DNA from: an uncultured Alteromonadaceae bacterium
Lineage (GTDB): Bacteria > Pseudomonadota > Gammaproteobacteria > Enterobacterales > Alteromonadaceae
DNA length: 64,000 nucleotides
Reading direction: 5' to 3'
Assembly: GCA_947494925.1 (NCBI GenBank)
Contig: CANLWS010000001.1
Coordinates: 372,001 to 436,000 of the forward strand
In this document: piece by piece, positions 54,875-64,000 of the stretch
Layout: each line of letters starts with the position of its first letter
How positions within the stretch are numbered: the first letter of the stretch is position 1
Position numbers and translations under genes: made by a program
Notes under the pieces: generated by a model
Databases searched by the model: none
What the model was told of the DNA's origin: nothing
The model's input: only the letters and a program-made list of their open reading frames with translations

Positions 54875-56212
54875 ATGAACTTGTCTTTATTAAAAGACGG
54901 ATTTGTTTTGCCGCTGGCGCAAATAAAAACCGCCCTTTGTTTATTAGTCTTGATGCATTTTTCGGCTAATGGCGATGAGATGAAAATCCAATCGCTTACG
55001 CTTGAAGATGCGATTAAGAGAACGGTTGGGAGTCACCCTCAACTTGAAATATTTCGATTTAAGTCAGAAGCACTTGATGGTGAGACCCAAACGGCTGAAC
55101 TTAATCCCGGCTATACCTTAGGGGTAGAATTAGAAAACATCCTTGGCACAGGTGAAGTATCGGGAGTAAAAGACGCTGAAGTGACCTTGAGTTTATCCTC
55201 TGTTATTGAGCTTGGCGATAAACCACAAGCCCGCATAGCAGTAATTGATGCCCAGCGTTCACAACTTGCCGTTGAAAAGCGCGTTGCCACACTAGATGTT
55301 CTGGGCGAAGTAAATCGTCGTTACATTAACGTGCTCATGGAGCAGGCGTTACTTGCCTTGGCAGTAAAAGCAGAGGAATTGGCACGTTACACCTACCAAG
55401 CCGTATCAAAACGTGTAGATGCAGGCGCATCGCCTCAACTCGAGAAAATGCGGGCAGAATCCGCACTGGCCAAAGCACGACTCGATGTGATGTTGACTAA
55501 AAAGCGCCTCGAACAACGAAAGTCCAGTTTGGCCATTATGTGGGGAGATACGTCACCAAGTTTCGAAGAAGTTGACGGTAACCTTTTTTCGTTTCCAGCC
55601 GCCACGTCATTGGCCTCACTGCTCAACGCGCTATCAGCCAGCCCCAATCTTCAGATCTATGCTGAAAAATCACGGGTAGGCGAGGCGAGACTTCGATTAG
55701 CACAAGCAAATAGCCAATATGACATAAGCTGGTCCGCCGGTGTTCGACGCTTACAAGGCATTGACGAAACTGCATTTGTGGCGGGTGTAAGCGTGCCGCT
55801 TTTTCAAGGTCAGAGAAATTTGGGGCAATACAATGCCGAAAAGTCTCGTCTGGACGAGATAGAGCAAGCGCGCCAAGCGCAACAACGTGAATTATTTCAT
55901 CAATTGAATCAGTTAGTTTTCGCCCGCGAACGCGCTTCTTTGGAAGTACAAACCCTCTCAGAGAATATTATACCTCCTTTGGAAAATGCGCTGGTGCAAG
56001 TTGAGAATGCCTACAACGAAGGTCGTTTTAGTTATCTTGAATGGACTGCAACGCGCAAAGAGCTGATCGATAGGCAATATGCACTGATACAGGCAGCAAG
56101 TGACATTCACCATCGCAATGTCGATATCGAGTCGCTAACCGGCCTTTCTATTCAGACATCTCTTGTGAACGCGGCGCCAAACGCGGCTTATCCACGCAAC
56201 GAATTCGAGTAA
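54875..56212 (+). CDS. czcC: Outer-membrane efflux protein CzcC (TolC family)
   Basis: About 445 residues: signal region then the two TolC-family repeats with long coiled coils (TLEDAIKRTVGSHPQLEIFR, VNRRYINVLMEQALLALAVK). It provides the outer-membrane channel for CzcAB. ATG 54875 is preceded by AAAAAGGA. Five bases before czcB. Confidence 0.93.
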   Translation: MNLSLLKDGFVLPLAQIKTALCLLVLMHFSANGDEMKIQSLTLEDAIKRTVGSHPQLEIFRFKSEALDGETQTAELNPGYTLGVELENILGTGEVSGVKDAEVTLSLSSVIELGDKPQARIAVIDAQRSQLAVEKRVATLDVLGEVNRRYINVLMEQALLALAVKAEELARYTYQAVSKRVDAGASPQLEKMRAESALAKARLDVMLTKKRLEQRKSSLAIMWGDTSPSFEEVDGNLFSFPAATSLASLLNALSASPNLQIYAEKSRVGEARLRLAQANSQYDISWSAGVRRLQGIDETAFVAGVSVPLFQGQRNLGQYNAEKSRLDEIEQARQAQQRELFHQLNQLVFARERASLEVQTLSENIIPPLENALVQVENAYNEGRFSYLEWTATRKELIDRQYALIQAASDIHHRNVDIESLTGLSIQTSLVNAAPNAAYPRNEFE

Positions 56213-56217
56213 AGCTT

Positions 56218-57150
56218 ATGAAACTATTATCACATTCAATCAAACAACTAAGTCAGATCCTACTTTGCAGTGTTGTCGCGACAATATTGGCGTTAAACCT
56301 AGCCTATGCCGGTGAAGAACACGGACACGATGACAAAGAAAATGAAGAGGTTGTGACGATGTCAGATGCAATGGCATTGGCAAATGGTATTGTCACGCAA
56401 GGCGTTCAGGAGGGAGTCCTCAACCAGACTACGCGCCTGTATGGTAAAATAACACCAGATCCTGCTGCGCTGAGTCATATTCGCGCCCGATTCGACGGTG
56501 TGATTGGCAATGTATCTGTCAACATCGGAGATAGCGTAGAGAAAGGGGATGCCCTAGCAAGCGTGGAGTCCAACGAAAGCTTGAAGCGCTATGCGATTAC
56601 GGCACCTTTTAACGGTTTGGTAATTGCACGCCATGCAAACGCTGGTGAGCTATCCAACGGACAGGTCTTGTTCTCTATAGCCAACTACCAACGCGTTTGG
56701 GCACAATTGGCATTGTTCCCCAGCCAAATTACCGCTGTTAGAGCAAAACAGACTGCTGTTTTATCACATTCGACGGCGAAGCAAGACACAAGAATTAATC
56801 ATATCACTGCGTCAGCTGAAGATATGGCACACTCTGTCGTTTACGTTAGCGTCGATAATTCAGACGGGAAATGGCCAGTTGGCACCCTTGTTAGTGCCGA
56901 TGTCACGACAGCAAAGATTGACGTATCACTGGCTGTACCTCTATCAGCCTTGCAGGAATATGAAGGTAAGACAGTCGTATTTGTTAAAAAAGGCGATACG
57001 TTTTACCCAACACCAATCAAAACAGGCAAGGCAGACAACACCAATATTGAAGTGTTGAGTGGTCTTTCTTCCGGTGATCTGGTGGTCACACAAAACAGCT
57101 TTCTGCTCAAAGCTGATCTTGAAAAATCGGAGGCTGGACATGATCACTAA
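56218..57150 (+). CDS. czcB: Periplasmic adaptor CzcB (HlyD/MFP family)
   Basis: A 310-residue protein with an N-terminal signal segment (LCSVVATILALNLAYA) and HGHDDKENEE, a short metal-binding start. Family features are SHIRARFDGVIGNVSVNIGD, ITAPFNGLVIARHANAGELS and AVPLSALQEYEGKTVVFVKK. It links CzcA with CzcC. The C-terminus ends EAGHDH. Confidence 0.92.
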   Translation: MKLLSHSIKQLSQILLCSVVATILALNLAYAGEEHGHDDKENEEVVTMSDAMALANGIVTQGVQEGVLNQTTRLYGKITPDPAALSHIRARFDGVIGNVSVNIGDSVEKGDALASVESNESLKRYAITAPFNGLVIARHANAGELSNGQVLFSIANYQRVWAQLALFPSQITAVRAKQTAVLSHSTAKQDTRINHITASAEDMAHSVVYVSVDNSDGKWPVGTLVSADVTTAKIDVSLAVPLSALQEYEGKTVVFVKKGDTFYPTPIKTGKADNTNIEVLSGLSSGDLVVTQNSFLLKADLEKSEAGHDH

Positions 57151-57210
57151 GCTTCCTTTTACCACAATCACTCATGCCAAATTAACCCAAAGTATTCGAG
57201 AGGTAGGGTT

Positions 57211-60200
57211 ATGATTGCTGCCATCCTAAAGCTTTCAATTGAACGACGAGGGATCATGCTATTGATGGCGCTTTTCATCGCCTCTTTGGGGATGTGGAGC
57301 TACCAAAAACTCCCTATTGATGCTGTGCCGGACATAACCAATGTGCAAGTACAGATTAATACTCAAGCATCAGGTTATTCACCACTTGAAACTGAGCAGC
57401 GGATAACGTTTATCGTTGAGACTGCGCTCGCGGGTTTGCCTAAGCTATCCTACACGCGGTCACTGTCGCGCTATGGTTTATCTCAGGTCACCGCTGTCTT
57501 TGAAGAGGGGACGGATCTTTTTTTCGCTAGAAATCTGATAAACGAACGTTTGGGTGTCATAAAAAGCCAGCTCCCCGATGAAGTAGAGCCTGAAATGGGG
57601 CCTATTGCTACCGGCTTAGGTGAAATCTACATGTATACGCTTCGGGCGCTCCCCAGCGCTATACAAAAAAACGGTAACCCTTATGACGCCATGGCACTAC
57701 GAGAGCTGCACGATTGGGTTGTCAGGCCTCAGTTAGCGTTGGTGAAAGGGATCACCGAAGTCAACGCAATTGGTGGGTATAAAAAACAGTTCCATATCAA
57801 CCCTGATCCGCAAAAGTTATTACAGTTTAATCTCAGTATCGATCAGTTGTTAAGTGCGATTGAGCGTAACAATACCAATAGGGGGGCAGGGTATGTAGAA
57901 AAGGATGGTCAGCAAATTCTTGTCCGCTCCCAAGGGCAACTTAATGGAATAAGCGATATTGAGAATGTAGTAGTAACGGCTGAAAATACTGTTCCCATCA
58001 AAATAAAAGACGTGGCAAATGTTGCTATTGGAAAAGAGTTACGTACCGGTGCCGCGACTCAGGAAGGTGTTGAAACAGTATTAGGTACAGCAATGATGTT
58101 AGTAGGTGAAAATTCACGTGCTGTTGCCATTTCTGTCGGTGAAAAACTTGATCAAATTCAGGGTAGTTTACCCGAGGGTGTCATTGTTGAAACTGTCTAT
58201 GACCGCACCACGCTTGTCGATAAGGCGATTGCAACGGTGCAGAAAAATCTTGTTGAAGGGGCGCTTTTAGTCATTGTGGTCTTATTCGTTTTGCTGGGGA
58301 ATGTGAGAGCCGCATTGATCACCGCTGCAGTGATACCTTTAGCCATGCTCGCTACGATTACAGGGATGGTACAAACAGGAGTTTCTGCAAATTTAATGAG
58401 CCTTGGGGCATTGGATTTCGGTTTGATCGTCGATGGCGCCGTCATTATTGTTGAGAATTGTATAAGACGATTATCCGATGCACAAAGGCGAAACGGTTCC
58501 GTATTGGAGTTAAAAGAACGCTTGAGTCTTGTGTTTGATGCCACGAATGAAGTGATACGGCCAAGCTTATTTGGTGTGTTAATCATTACAATTGTCTATA
58601 TCCCCCTGTTCACACTGACTGGTGTCGAAGGAAAGATGTTCCACCCCATGGCGGCCACAGTCATCATGGCGCTGCTTGCAGCAATGGTGTTTTCATTTAC
58701 TTTAGTACCGGCAGCTGTTGCCATGTTCATGAAAGGCAAAGTGAGTGAAAAAGAAAGCCCTGTTATTGTTGGCGCAAAATCGCTTTATCGACCTGTGTTG
58801 CTTATGGCGCTGAAAATACGCTGGTCTGTTCTAGTGTTTGCAATGGGGTTGGTGGGTCTTAGTGTGTGGTTAGGCGGAAAGCTAGGATCTGAATTCGTAC
58901 CTCAGCTCAACGAGGGCGACATTGCGTTGCATGCGATGCGTATTCCAGGCACAGGTATTGAGCAGGCAGTTAATATGCAAAAGCTATTGGAGGAAACTGT
59001 CATGGAATACGGTGAGGTTAAGACAGTATTTGCTAAAACTGGCACGGCGGAAGTAGCAACCGATGCCATGCCACCAAACGTAACCGATACGTTTGTGATA
59101 CTCAAACCGCAAAATGAATGGCCAGATCCAAGTTTGTCAAAGCAAGACTTTGTGGAAAAGCTAGAGGAAAGACTGCGAAGCCTGCCAGGGAACAATTATG
59201 AGTTCACACAACCCATCCAAATGCGGTTCAATGAACTAATAAGTGGCGTACGCGCGGATTTGGGTATTAAGCTCTATGGTGATGATCTTGACACTTTGTA
59301 TTCCTCGGCAGCAGACATTTTACAGGTTCTCAATGGTATAGAGGGAGCTGCCGACGCTCGGCTTGAGCAGGTTGATGCAGTCCCGATATTTACTGTCGAT
59401 CCAAAACCCATTGAACTCGCTCGATATGGCCTCGATACATCAGACTTGCAATTATGGCTAAGCGCCGCTATTGGTGGTGAGCCGGCAGGCTTACTATATA
59501 ATGGAGACAGGCGTTTTGGGATTGCTATTCGCTATAGCGATGACATTCGAAACGATTTGGATAGGCTTGGGGATATCCCAATTACAACACCAGATAATCG
59601 GTTTGTTCCGCTAAGCGAAGTCGCTATTTTGAAATATGTATCAGCCCCCAGTCAAATCAGCCGTGAAAATGGCAAGAGGCGAATTGTTATCACAGCGAAT
59701 GTCCGAGACCGAGATTTAGGCTCCTTTGTCGATGAAGCACAAAAAGCAATTGGCAGACAAGTCGACTTACCTGATGGTTACTGGCTGGAATACGGCGGTA
59801 CCTTTGAACAACTGCAAAGTGCCAGTCAAAGGCTTTCTATTGTCGTTCCCGCAACATTGTTCGTTATCCTCACTCTATTAGTGATTGCGTTCGGCTCAAT
59901 TAAAGATGCGCTTATCATATTTACTGGCGTGCCTTTAGCACTCACTGGTGGCGTGTTTTCGTTGTGGTTGAGAGACATGCCTCTTTCTATTTCCGCTGCC
60001 GTAGGTTTCATCGCGCTGTCGGGTATTGCTGTGCTAAACGGTTTAGTCATGCTGTCATTTATTAAGCAACGATTGGCTGAAACGGGAGACTTGCTTAACA
60101 GCATAATAGACGGTGCACTCACACGATTACGGCCGGTACTCATGACTGCATTGGTGGCGAGCTTAGGATTCATACCCATGGCTTTAAACGTCGGTACTGG

Positions 60201-60321
60201 TGCTGAAGTGCAACGACCGTTGGCCACGGTTGTTATCGGCGGGATCATTTCGTCAACACTACTGACGTTGATAGTACTTCCGGTGCTTTTTCAGTTAGTG
60301 CACAAAAAAGACTCGGAATAA
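57211..60321 (+). CDS. czcA: RND heavy-metal efflux pump CzcA
   Basis: A 1036-residue inner-membrane pump with two RND halves. It begins MIAAILKLSIERRGIMLLMA and has PIDAVPDITNVQVQINTQAS, the start of the HME-RND family. The fourth helix motif LGALDFGLIVDGAVIIVENC has the DFG...D...E acidic residues of the Zn/Co/Cd (HME1-type) pumps. The proton-driven exporter of czcCBA, it removes Co, Zn or Cd from the periplasm and cytoplasm. Confidence 0.96.
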   Translation: MIAAILKLSIERRGIMLLMALFIASLGMWSYQKLPIDAVPDITNVQVQINTQASGYSPLETEQRITFIVETALAGLPKLSYTRSLSRYGLSQVTAVFEEGTDLFFARNLINERLGVIKSQLPDEVEPEMGPIATGLGEIYMYTLRALPSAIQKNGNPYDAMALRELHDWVVRPQLALVKGITEVNAIGGYKKQFHINPDPQKLLQFNLSIDQLLSAIERNNTNRGAGYVEKDGQQILVRSQGQLNGISDIENVVVTAENTVPIKIKDVANVAIGKELRTGAATQEGVETVLGTAMMLVGENSRAVAISVGEKLDQIQGSLPEGVIVETVYDRTTLVDKAIATVQKNLVEGALLVIVVLFVLLGNVRAALITAAVIPLAMLATITGMVQTGVSANLMSLGALDFGLIVDGAVIIVENCIRRLSDAQRRNGSVLELKERLSLVFDATNEVIRPSLFGVLIITIVYIPLFTLTGVEGKMFHPMAATVIMALLAAMVFSFTLVPAAVAMFMKGKVSEKESPVIVGAKSLYRPVLLMALKIRWSVLVFAMGLVGLSVWLGGKLGSEFVPQLNEGDIALHAMRIPGTGIEQAVNMQKLLEETVMEYGEVKTVFAKTGTAEVATDAMPPNVTDTFVILKPQNEWPDPSLSKQDFVEKLEERLRSLPGNNYEFTQPIQMRFNELISGVRADLGIKLYGDDLDTLYSSAADILQVLNGIEGAADARLEQVDAVPIFTVDPKPIELARYGLDTSDLQLWLSAAIGGEPAGLLYNGDRRFGIAIRYSDDIRNDLDRLGDIPITTPDNRFVPLSEVAILKYVSAPSQISRENGKRRIVITANVRDRDLGSFVDEAQKAIGRQVDLPDGYWLEYGGTFEQLQSASQRLSIVVPATLFVILTLLVIAFGSIKDALIIFTGVPLALTGGVFSLWLRDMPLSISAAVGFIALSGIAVLNGLVMLSFIKQRLAETGDLLNSIIDGALTRLRPVLMTALVASLGFIPMALNVGTGAEVQRPLATVVIGGIISSTLLTLIVLPVLFQLVHKKDSE

Positions 60322-60326
60322 AGGTA

Positions 60327-60357
60327 AGTGGGCTTTTCTTGGTAAGGGAAGCCCACT
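60327..60357. terminator. Hairpin between czcA and tnsC
   Basis: AGTGGGCTT and AAGCCCACT form a 9-bp stem six bases after the czcA stop, between convergent genes. A weak T-rich stretch follows. Confidence 0.65.
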
Positions 60358-60452
60358 AATTTGATAATTTCTATTTTTTTAAATGTCATCTTATCCAGAA
60401 CGACCGATAAAATGAGAGGAATGCAAACAGATGATAGCTAAGTAATATATTA

Positions 60453-61460
60453 CTAACGGGTAGCGAAAATATCTCCTACTGTGAATTGACGACTCGATTT
60501 ACCGACAAGGATTTCGCCCGGTTTGTTTTTGAAATCTTCCCAACCTATATCCAAGTCCGGCTCGTCAATAGCGACATCATTTATATGACTCACGTCAAAG
60601 GGGTTAACGGTATCCGAGTAATTTCCATTTATCTTATCAATGGCACTTTTAAAGTGTTCCGACGTAATACAATTGGCGGACATTAGGAGTGCATCCCGTG
60701 ATGCTTGGTTAAGTAGTTCACGAAGTTTGCGCAGATTACCCTTTGAATGAGAATAAAGCCTTAGTGCAACATCCCTGGTTTGCAGACTACTACTGTCAGG
60801 GAATGGCAACGCCAAATCAAACACCTTCAGAAATTGCAGATACACTTTGCGTTCTGATTCTTTTTCAACTCTAAATGGTGGTAGCCTTCTTTTAAACAGC
60901 ATCCGATCGTTTAACTGAGAGTTCACGTCAAGAATTACTGAACTGTATGGCATTCCTACTAGCACAACAGGAATATTGGAATCAATAATAATGGTTTTTA
61001 GCCAATCTGCTGCTCTATGTAAGACCTTGTTGTTTTTTCGCTCAATCAAATGTTGAAACTCATCAATAATTATTAGCTCAACACCACAACTCACCAGTAA
61101 ACAAATCAGTTTAATTCTGAGTTCTTCAAGATCACTGCTTACACAACTGAAGGGGTCTCCCAAATCAGTTAACATTTTCTGAGAAGCACGAACTGGTGTG
61201 GCGTTTTCAGGCAGACTTGTAAAAAAAACGGGGATATTGGTTCTGTCAGCCAACTCCTTTCTTGGGTAGTTTTCCATATATTTTCGAATAAGTGTCGTTT
61301 TCCCTGAACCAGTGTTTCCCGTAATAAACATACACTGCGCTTCTCCACCCAACTTTGAATCTTCTTTGCATTCATCGATTTCGCACATCAAGGATTCAAG
61401 GTAAGGGCCTGCAATAAACAGCTCTCTGACCAACTTTAATTTTTCGCCAAATTCAGACAT
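60453..61460 (-). CDS. tnsC: TnsC AAA+ ATPase
   Basis: About 335 residues. Walker A is MFITGNTGSGKTTLIRKYM and Walker B is VELIIIDEFQHLIERK. TnsC forms a ring or filament on target DNA, bridges TniQ-Cascade with TnsAB, and activates them. ATG 61460 has AGGAAGTG upstream. GTG 61469, overlapping the tnsB stop, is an alternative. Confidence 0.95.
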   Translation of the reverse strand: MSEFGEKLKLVRELFIAGPYLESLMCEIDECKEDSKLGGEAQCMFITGNTGSGKTTLIRKYMENYPRKELADRTNIPVFFTSLPENATPVRASQKMLTDLGDPFSCVSSDLEELRIKLICLLVSCGVELIIIDEFQHLIERKNNKVLHRAADWLKTIIIDSNIPVVLVGMPYSSVILDVNSQLNDRMLFKRRLPPFRVEKESERKVYLQFLKVFDLALPFPDSSSLQTRDVALRLYSHSKGNLRKLRELLNQASRDALLMSANCITSEHFKSAIDKINGNYSDTVNPFDVSHINDVAIDEPDLDIGWEDFKNKPGEILVGKSSRQFTVGDIFATR

Positions 61461-61465
61461 CCTAA

Positions 61466-63316
61466 TCACTTCCTAACCTGACTAGATGTCCATTCGGAGA
61501 TATCAACGTCTTCATCCCAACTTTCTTCTGAGAAAGGGATTTCTTTTTTTTCATTACCTTCAACGGTCTCGCTTGTATTTGGTGATGGCAGCTCCCGTCT
61601 GCGATCTGCTTCTAAATACCTCCCTGCTCGAACACGATTTGTCACACTGATCTTTTTACGTTTTCCAGTTGCCATCTCTGCCATGCAACCTTCCACTATA
61701 TCGATAATTTCCGAACGTGCCCGGACTACATCTTGGTGGTTGTAATTCGCCTTGATAAATTCTTTTGTATATTTACGATGAAGATTGTGCTGCCAAAGAG
61801 TGAGTCCGTTTGCATAATCAAAATCAACGGCAGGCACAAAAAAATATTCTTTTTTGTCATTATCCAATACAACAATTCGACCCAAGTTATTAGGGTCTTG
61901 CTTGGCAGTAACCCTATGGTCTCCATACCTTCCACGATAAGATGCCAGTCTGTCGCTATGATATCGAAGCTTGTCTTTGGTTATTCCTTCTTTACGTAGC
62001 TTAGGTTCAAACCTGCGCCCCAATTTAAAATCCAACTCATCTATCGAACCATTGTACGTGGCTGGAGGGAAAGATTGTGCCGCAACTGACCAGGACAAAT
62101 TCGGCATATTTGTCCAACGCGCATTGGGGTCCTGTTGATAGTCGTCAATGATCCATTTATGTATTAGAAGGTTTATTTTAGAGAGCGAAATGACAGCATT
62201 TTTTTCAGGGTCATAGTCGTCCCGCTCGAAAATGTTGGGGAAAGTTTTCCCAGGGGGACTAGCTAATAAGCGAGAATTGACAGTTCCAAAGAAACGTTCC
62301 ACAGAAGCTTTTAGGTAGGGCTTCTTAGTTGGGTTTTTGCCAACATGCATACCCAACTCTGCACACGCTAATTTAAAATCTTTGTCATCAAACTCTCGCC
62401 CATTATCTGTAACTAATAATTCGATTAGCCCCGAACATATCCATTCATTATTTACCTGAGGATAATTCTCTTTGACATAGCTTTTGGGCAATATTGCATT
62501 TTTTAGGGCGTGGCCAACTGAAACAAAACTGGGTGGTTCAAACCCTAAATAAAAACCCACGACCGACAAGCTGAAAGAATCTATCAACAAGGTCAACCAC
62601 GGGCGCCCCATAGGTATGAAATAGATATCGTCAATAACGAACAAGTCCAGTCTTGTGTGGTCAACTTCGACCCTTTCCAGAATTCTTGTTGTCTTTATTT
62701 TTTGACCAATTGCTCGAAATTCATTATTGGCGGCGGTTAGCCCTTTTCTCGCTTTTAATTCCTCAAACGGCGTAATTTTTCCCACTCTCAAGCGTAACGC
62801 TTCTGACGAAATACATTGCAATTGAGTGTTACTGCCTTTGTTGTGTCTTGAAACCAAAGTTTCCAGAAAACGATGGCCCTCTGCAAGATTGGGTCTCTCA
62901 GCAGACATAATTCTCCCTATTGCTTCTGCTATTAGCGGCTCTAAAAGAGGATCCGTTTTGAAGTTCGAGTTTCCTTTCGTTATTTGCGGAACGAGAGCTA
63001 CGATATCGAAGTCAGATGATTTAAAAAGAGACCACCACCTGGCCAAGGTTCGCCAACTAGGAATATCATTGCCAAATTCCCTGACAAGTTCAGGCAATAA
63101 GGGTGTAATAGTTTTTTCTGTGAAACTTCTGACTCCAGCTTTTAAAAGATATTTAATAAGATTCAGTCGATGTATTGCTTGATCACGTTGCGTGGTCGTA
63201 AAAACAGAAAGCGCCCTAAAAGTTGCAGGCTCAGTTGGTTGTAACCCATCTGGCATTGAACAATTTTCTTCAACACCCAGATCGAAGAGTCCTGAAAACG
63301 TGTCTTCGGAAGCCAT
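61466..63316 (-). CDS. tnsB: TnsB DDE transposase
   Basis: About 616 residues. The catalytic triad fits D219 in RVEVDHTRLDLFVI, D304 in ELLVTDNGREFDDKDFKLA and E340 in YLKASVERFFGTVNSRLLA. The N-terminal ~130 residues hold the DNA-binding helix-turn-helix regions that read the terminal TGACAT-type repeats. It joins the transposon 3' ends to the target. The start ATG 63316 overlaps the tnsA stop as TAATG, which is the natural coupling point; a longer frame to 63331 exists. Confidence 0.95.
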   Translation of the reverse strand: MASEDTFSGLFDLGVEENCSMPDGLQPTEPATFRALSVFTTTQRDQAIHRLNLIKYLLKAGVRSFTEKTITPLLPELVREFGNDIPSWRTLARWWSLFKSSDFDIVALVPQITKGNSNFKTDPLLEPLIAEAIGRIMSAERPNLAEGHRFLETLVSRHNKGSNTQLQCISSEALRLRVGKITPFEELKARKGLTAANNEFRAIGQKIKTTRILERVEVDHTRLDLFVIDDIYFIPMGRPWLTLLIDSFSLSVVGFYLGFEPPSFVSVGHALKNAILPKSYVKENYPQVNNEWICSGLIELLVTDNGREFDDKDFKLACAELGMHVGKNPTKKPYLKASVERFFGTVNSRLLASPPGKTFPNIFERDDYDPEKNAVISLSKINLLIHKWIIDDYQQDPNARWTNMPNLSWSVAAQSFPPATYNGSIDELDFKLGRRFEPKLRKEGITKDKLRYHSDRLASYRGRYGDHRVTAKQDPNNLGRIVVLDNDKKEYFFVPAVDFDYANGLTLWQHNLHRKYTKEFIKANYNHQDVVRARSEIIDIVEGCMAEMATGKRKKISVTNRVRAGRYLEADRRRELPSPNTSETVEGNEKKEIPFSEESWDEDVDISEWTSSQVRK

Positions 63317-63942
63317 TACTTTGAACACCAAACAATCGAATCGGAGCTGATTGGCATACTCATATCCAATTTCAGTAAATCCCGTGCAACCAATCTAAGG
63401 ATATCCGGGAAAATTTCTCTGTAGTTCTGTCCCATCCTCTGAATTAAATCCAGAATACTAAGCCGTTCAACGCGGCCCAGAATTGTCATAGCTTGATACT
63501 GCTGGTCACTGAGGTCATTTTCAGTAGAATGATAGCGATGCAAAATCTTGAGGTTATCAAGTAAGGGATACACCCTAATGTTATTTTCTGTAATTAATTC
63601 AAGCCTTCCCCCCAAGGCTTCTGCAGCCAATTGCTTGGCCTTGAATTCAGATTTGAACATTTCAGTCAGTGTTTTTTTATAGAGTTTAACCTCATAAAAA
63701 GTAGATGGAAGAGTTTCGAGACGAGCAAGAAAATCGGGGGTATAACTGTGGATTTTTCCGTCGAGTTGATATTCGAAACCCAAAGGTTGAGATTCAAATT
63801 CGAGAATTTTCATTGAATATTCAAAATGGAAACAGGCATCAAACTCTAACGTGGATTCAACTTCAATGAAGTCATCCATTTTAAAGCTGGCAAAGCGATG
63901 AATATTGTTCACCGCAGATTTGGTAAGTTTACGTTTTTTCAT
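63316..63942 (-). CDS. tnsA: TnsA endonuclease
   Basis: A 208-residue enzyme cutting the 5' strands at both ends, so that movement is cut-and-paste. The nuclease motif is IHSYTPDFLARL (D70) followed by FYEVKLYKK (E84, K86), as in TnsA and related restriction-like enzymes. First gene of tnsABC, with only 58 bases left before the window edge; the transposon end should lie shortly beyond. Confidence 0.94.
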   Translation of the reverse strand: MKKRKLTKSAVNNIHRFASFKMDDFIEVESTLEFDACFHFEYSMKILEFESQPLGFEYQLDGKIHSYTPDFLARLETLPSTFYEVKLYKKTLTEMFKSEFKAKQLAAEALGGRLELITENNIRVYPLLDNLKILHRYHSTENDLSDQQYQAMTILGRVERLSILDLIQRMGQNYREIFPDILRLVARDLLKLDMSMPISSDSIVWCSK

Positions 63943-64000
63943 GTCTAGCGCACAATTATTGTTGTAAACTTACTTAAAAGTAGTCTATTTTTTGAACTAT

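Larger units (their letters stand above)
40635..64000. mobile_element. Type I-F3 CRISPR-associated Tn7-like transposon (one end outside the window)
   Basis: The element starts with TGTTGATCC on the plus strand, the same first bases (TGTTGAT) as known I-F3 transposon ends. It contains tnsA, tnsB, tnsC, tniQ, cas8/cas5, cas7, cas6, a CRISPR array, an Xre regulator, and cargo. All core genes point left, towards the 40635 end. The five bases before it, TACCC, would be the target duplication. The other end, beyond tnsA, was not found before 64000. The visible part is 23.4 kb. No cas1, cas2/3 or tnsD is present in it, as expected for I-F3 systems. Confidence 0.93.

Noticed and set aside
63943-64000. 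Possible tnsA-side transposon end in the last 58 bases
   Set aside because: There is no ATCAACA or TGT...ACA terminus, and no TGACAT-type repeat; the end must be further on.
40635-64000. A full type I-F1 immune system
   Set aside because: There is no cas1 or cas2/3, and cas8 and cas5 are fused, as in I-F3 transposon systems.

Overview
The window looks like chromosome from a marine gammaproteobacterium of the Alteromonadales type. This is inferred from gene content and order: ppa, fbp, mpl and ubiX lie close together, lptM-lysA-dapF-DUF484-xerC-yigB form a conserved block, and a membrane pyrophosphatase and a rimK operon are present. No rRNA or tRNA gene was recognised.

Positions 1-40634 are mostly ordinary chromosome. 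In order: the N-terminal part of ccoG (cut by the window edge); DUF2970 and a MocR-type regulator sharing an operator-like intergenic region; soluble (ppa) and membrane (hppA) pyrophosphatases back to back; fbp, mpl, ubiX, a secreted S1/P1 nuclease and rraA; a PAP2 phosphatase with a glycosyltransferase; the lptM-to-yigB operon; cysE, uvrD, a two-receiver GGDEF protein and rarD. From about 24 to 29.5 kb the sequence is accessory in character: a dispersed intergenic repeat, a decayed copy of a cytochrome b561/GDCCVxC cassette, and an unusual double solute-binding protein. Then follow a rimK operon, three MscS-family channels, two DUF413 (MaoP-like) genes, and DUF1003 and DUF2391 membrane proteins.

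At 40635 a Tn7-like transposon carrying a type I-F3 CRISPR-Cas system (a CRISPR-associated transposon, CAST) begins and runs past the end of the window. Its CRISPR-side end starts TGTTGATCC and carries three spaced TnsB-site-like repeats. Inside it are a nine-repeat degenerate CRISPR array (40799-41302) and cas6, cas7, a cas8/cas5 fusion and tniQ (41362-46145, leftward). Next come an Xre regulator with palindromic operators, a cargo of probable defence genes (a winged-helix protein plus SF2 helicase, and a HEPN protein), and a metal-resistance block (MerR, two CDF transporters, czcCBA). tnsC, tnsB and tnsA (60453-63942, leftward) close the visible part. There is no cas1, cas2/3 or tnsD in the visible part, so the system fits RNA-guided transposition rather than interference or adaptation. 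The tnsA-side end lies beyond 64000.

The most notable observations are: (1) a CAST whose nine repeats all differ in sequence yet keep a Cas6f-type stem and a G-N-N-N-A loop; (2) insertion beside a dispersed genomic repeat rather than next to one of the usual I-F3 attachment genes; (3) a cargo cassette with a diverged, partly broken twin 24 kb away on the chromosome.
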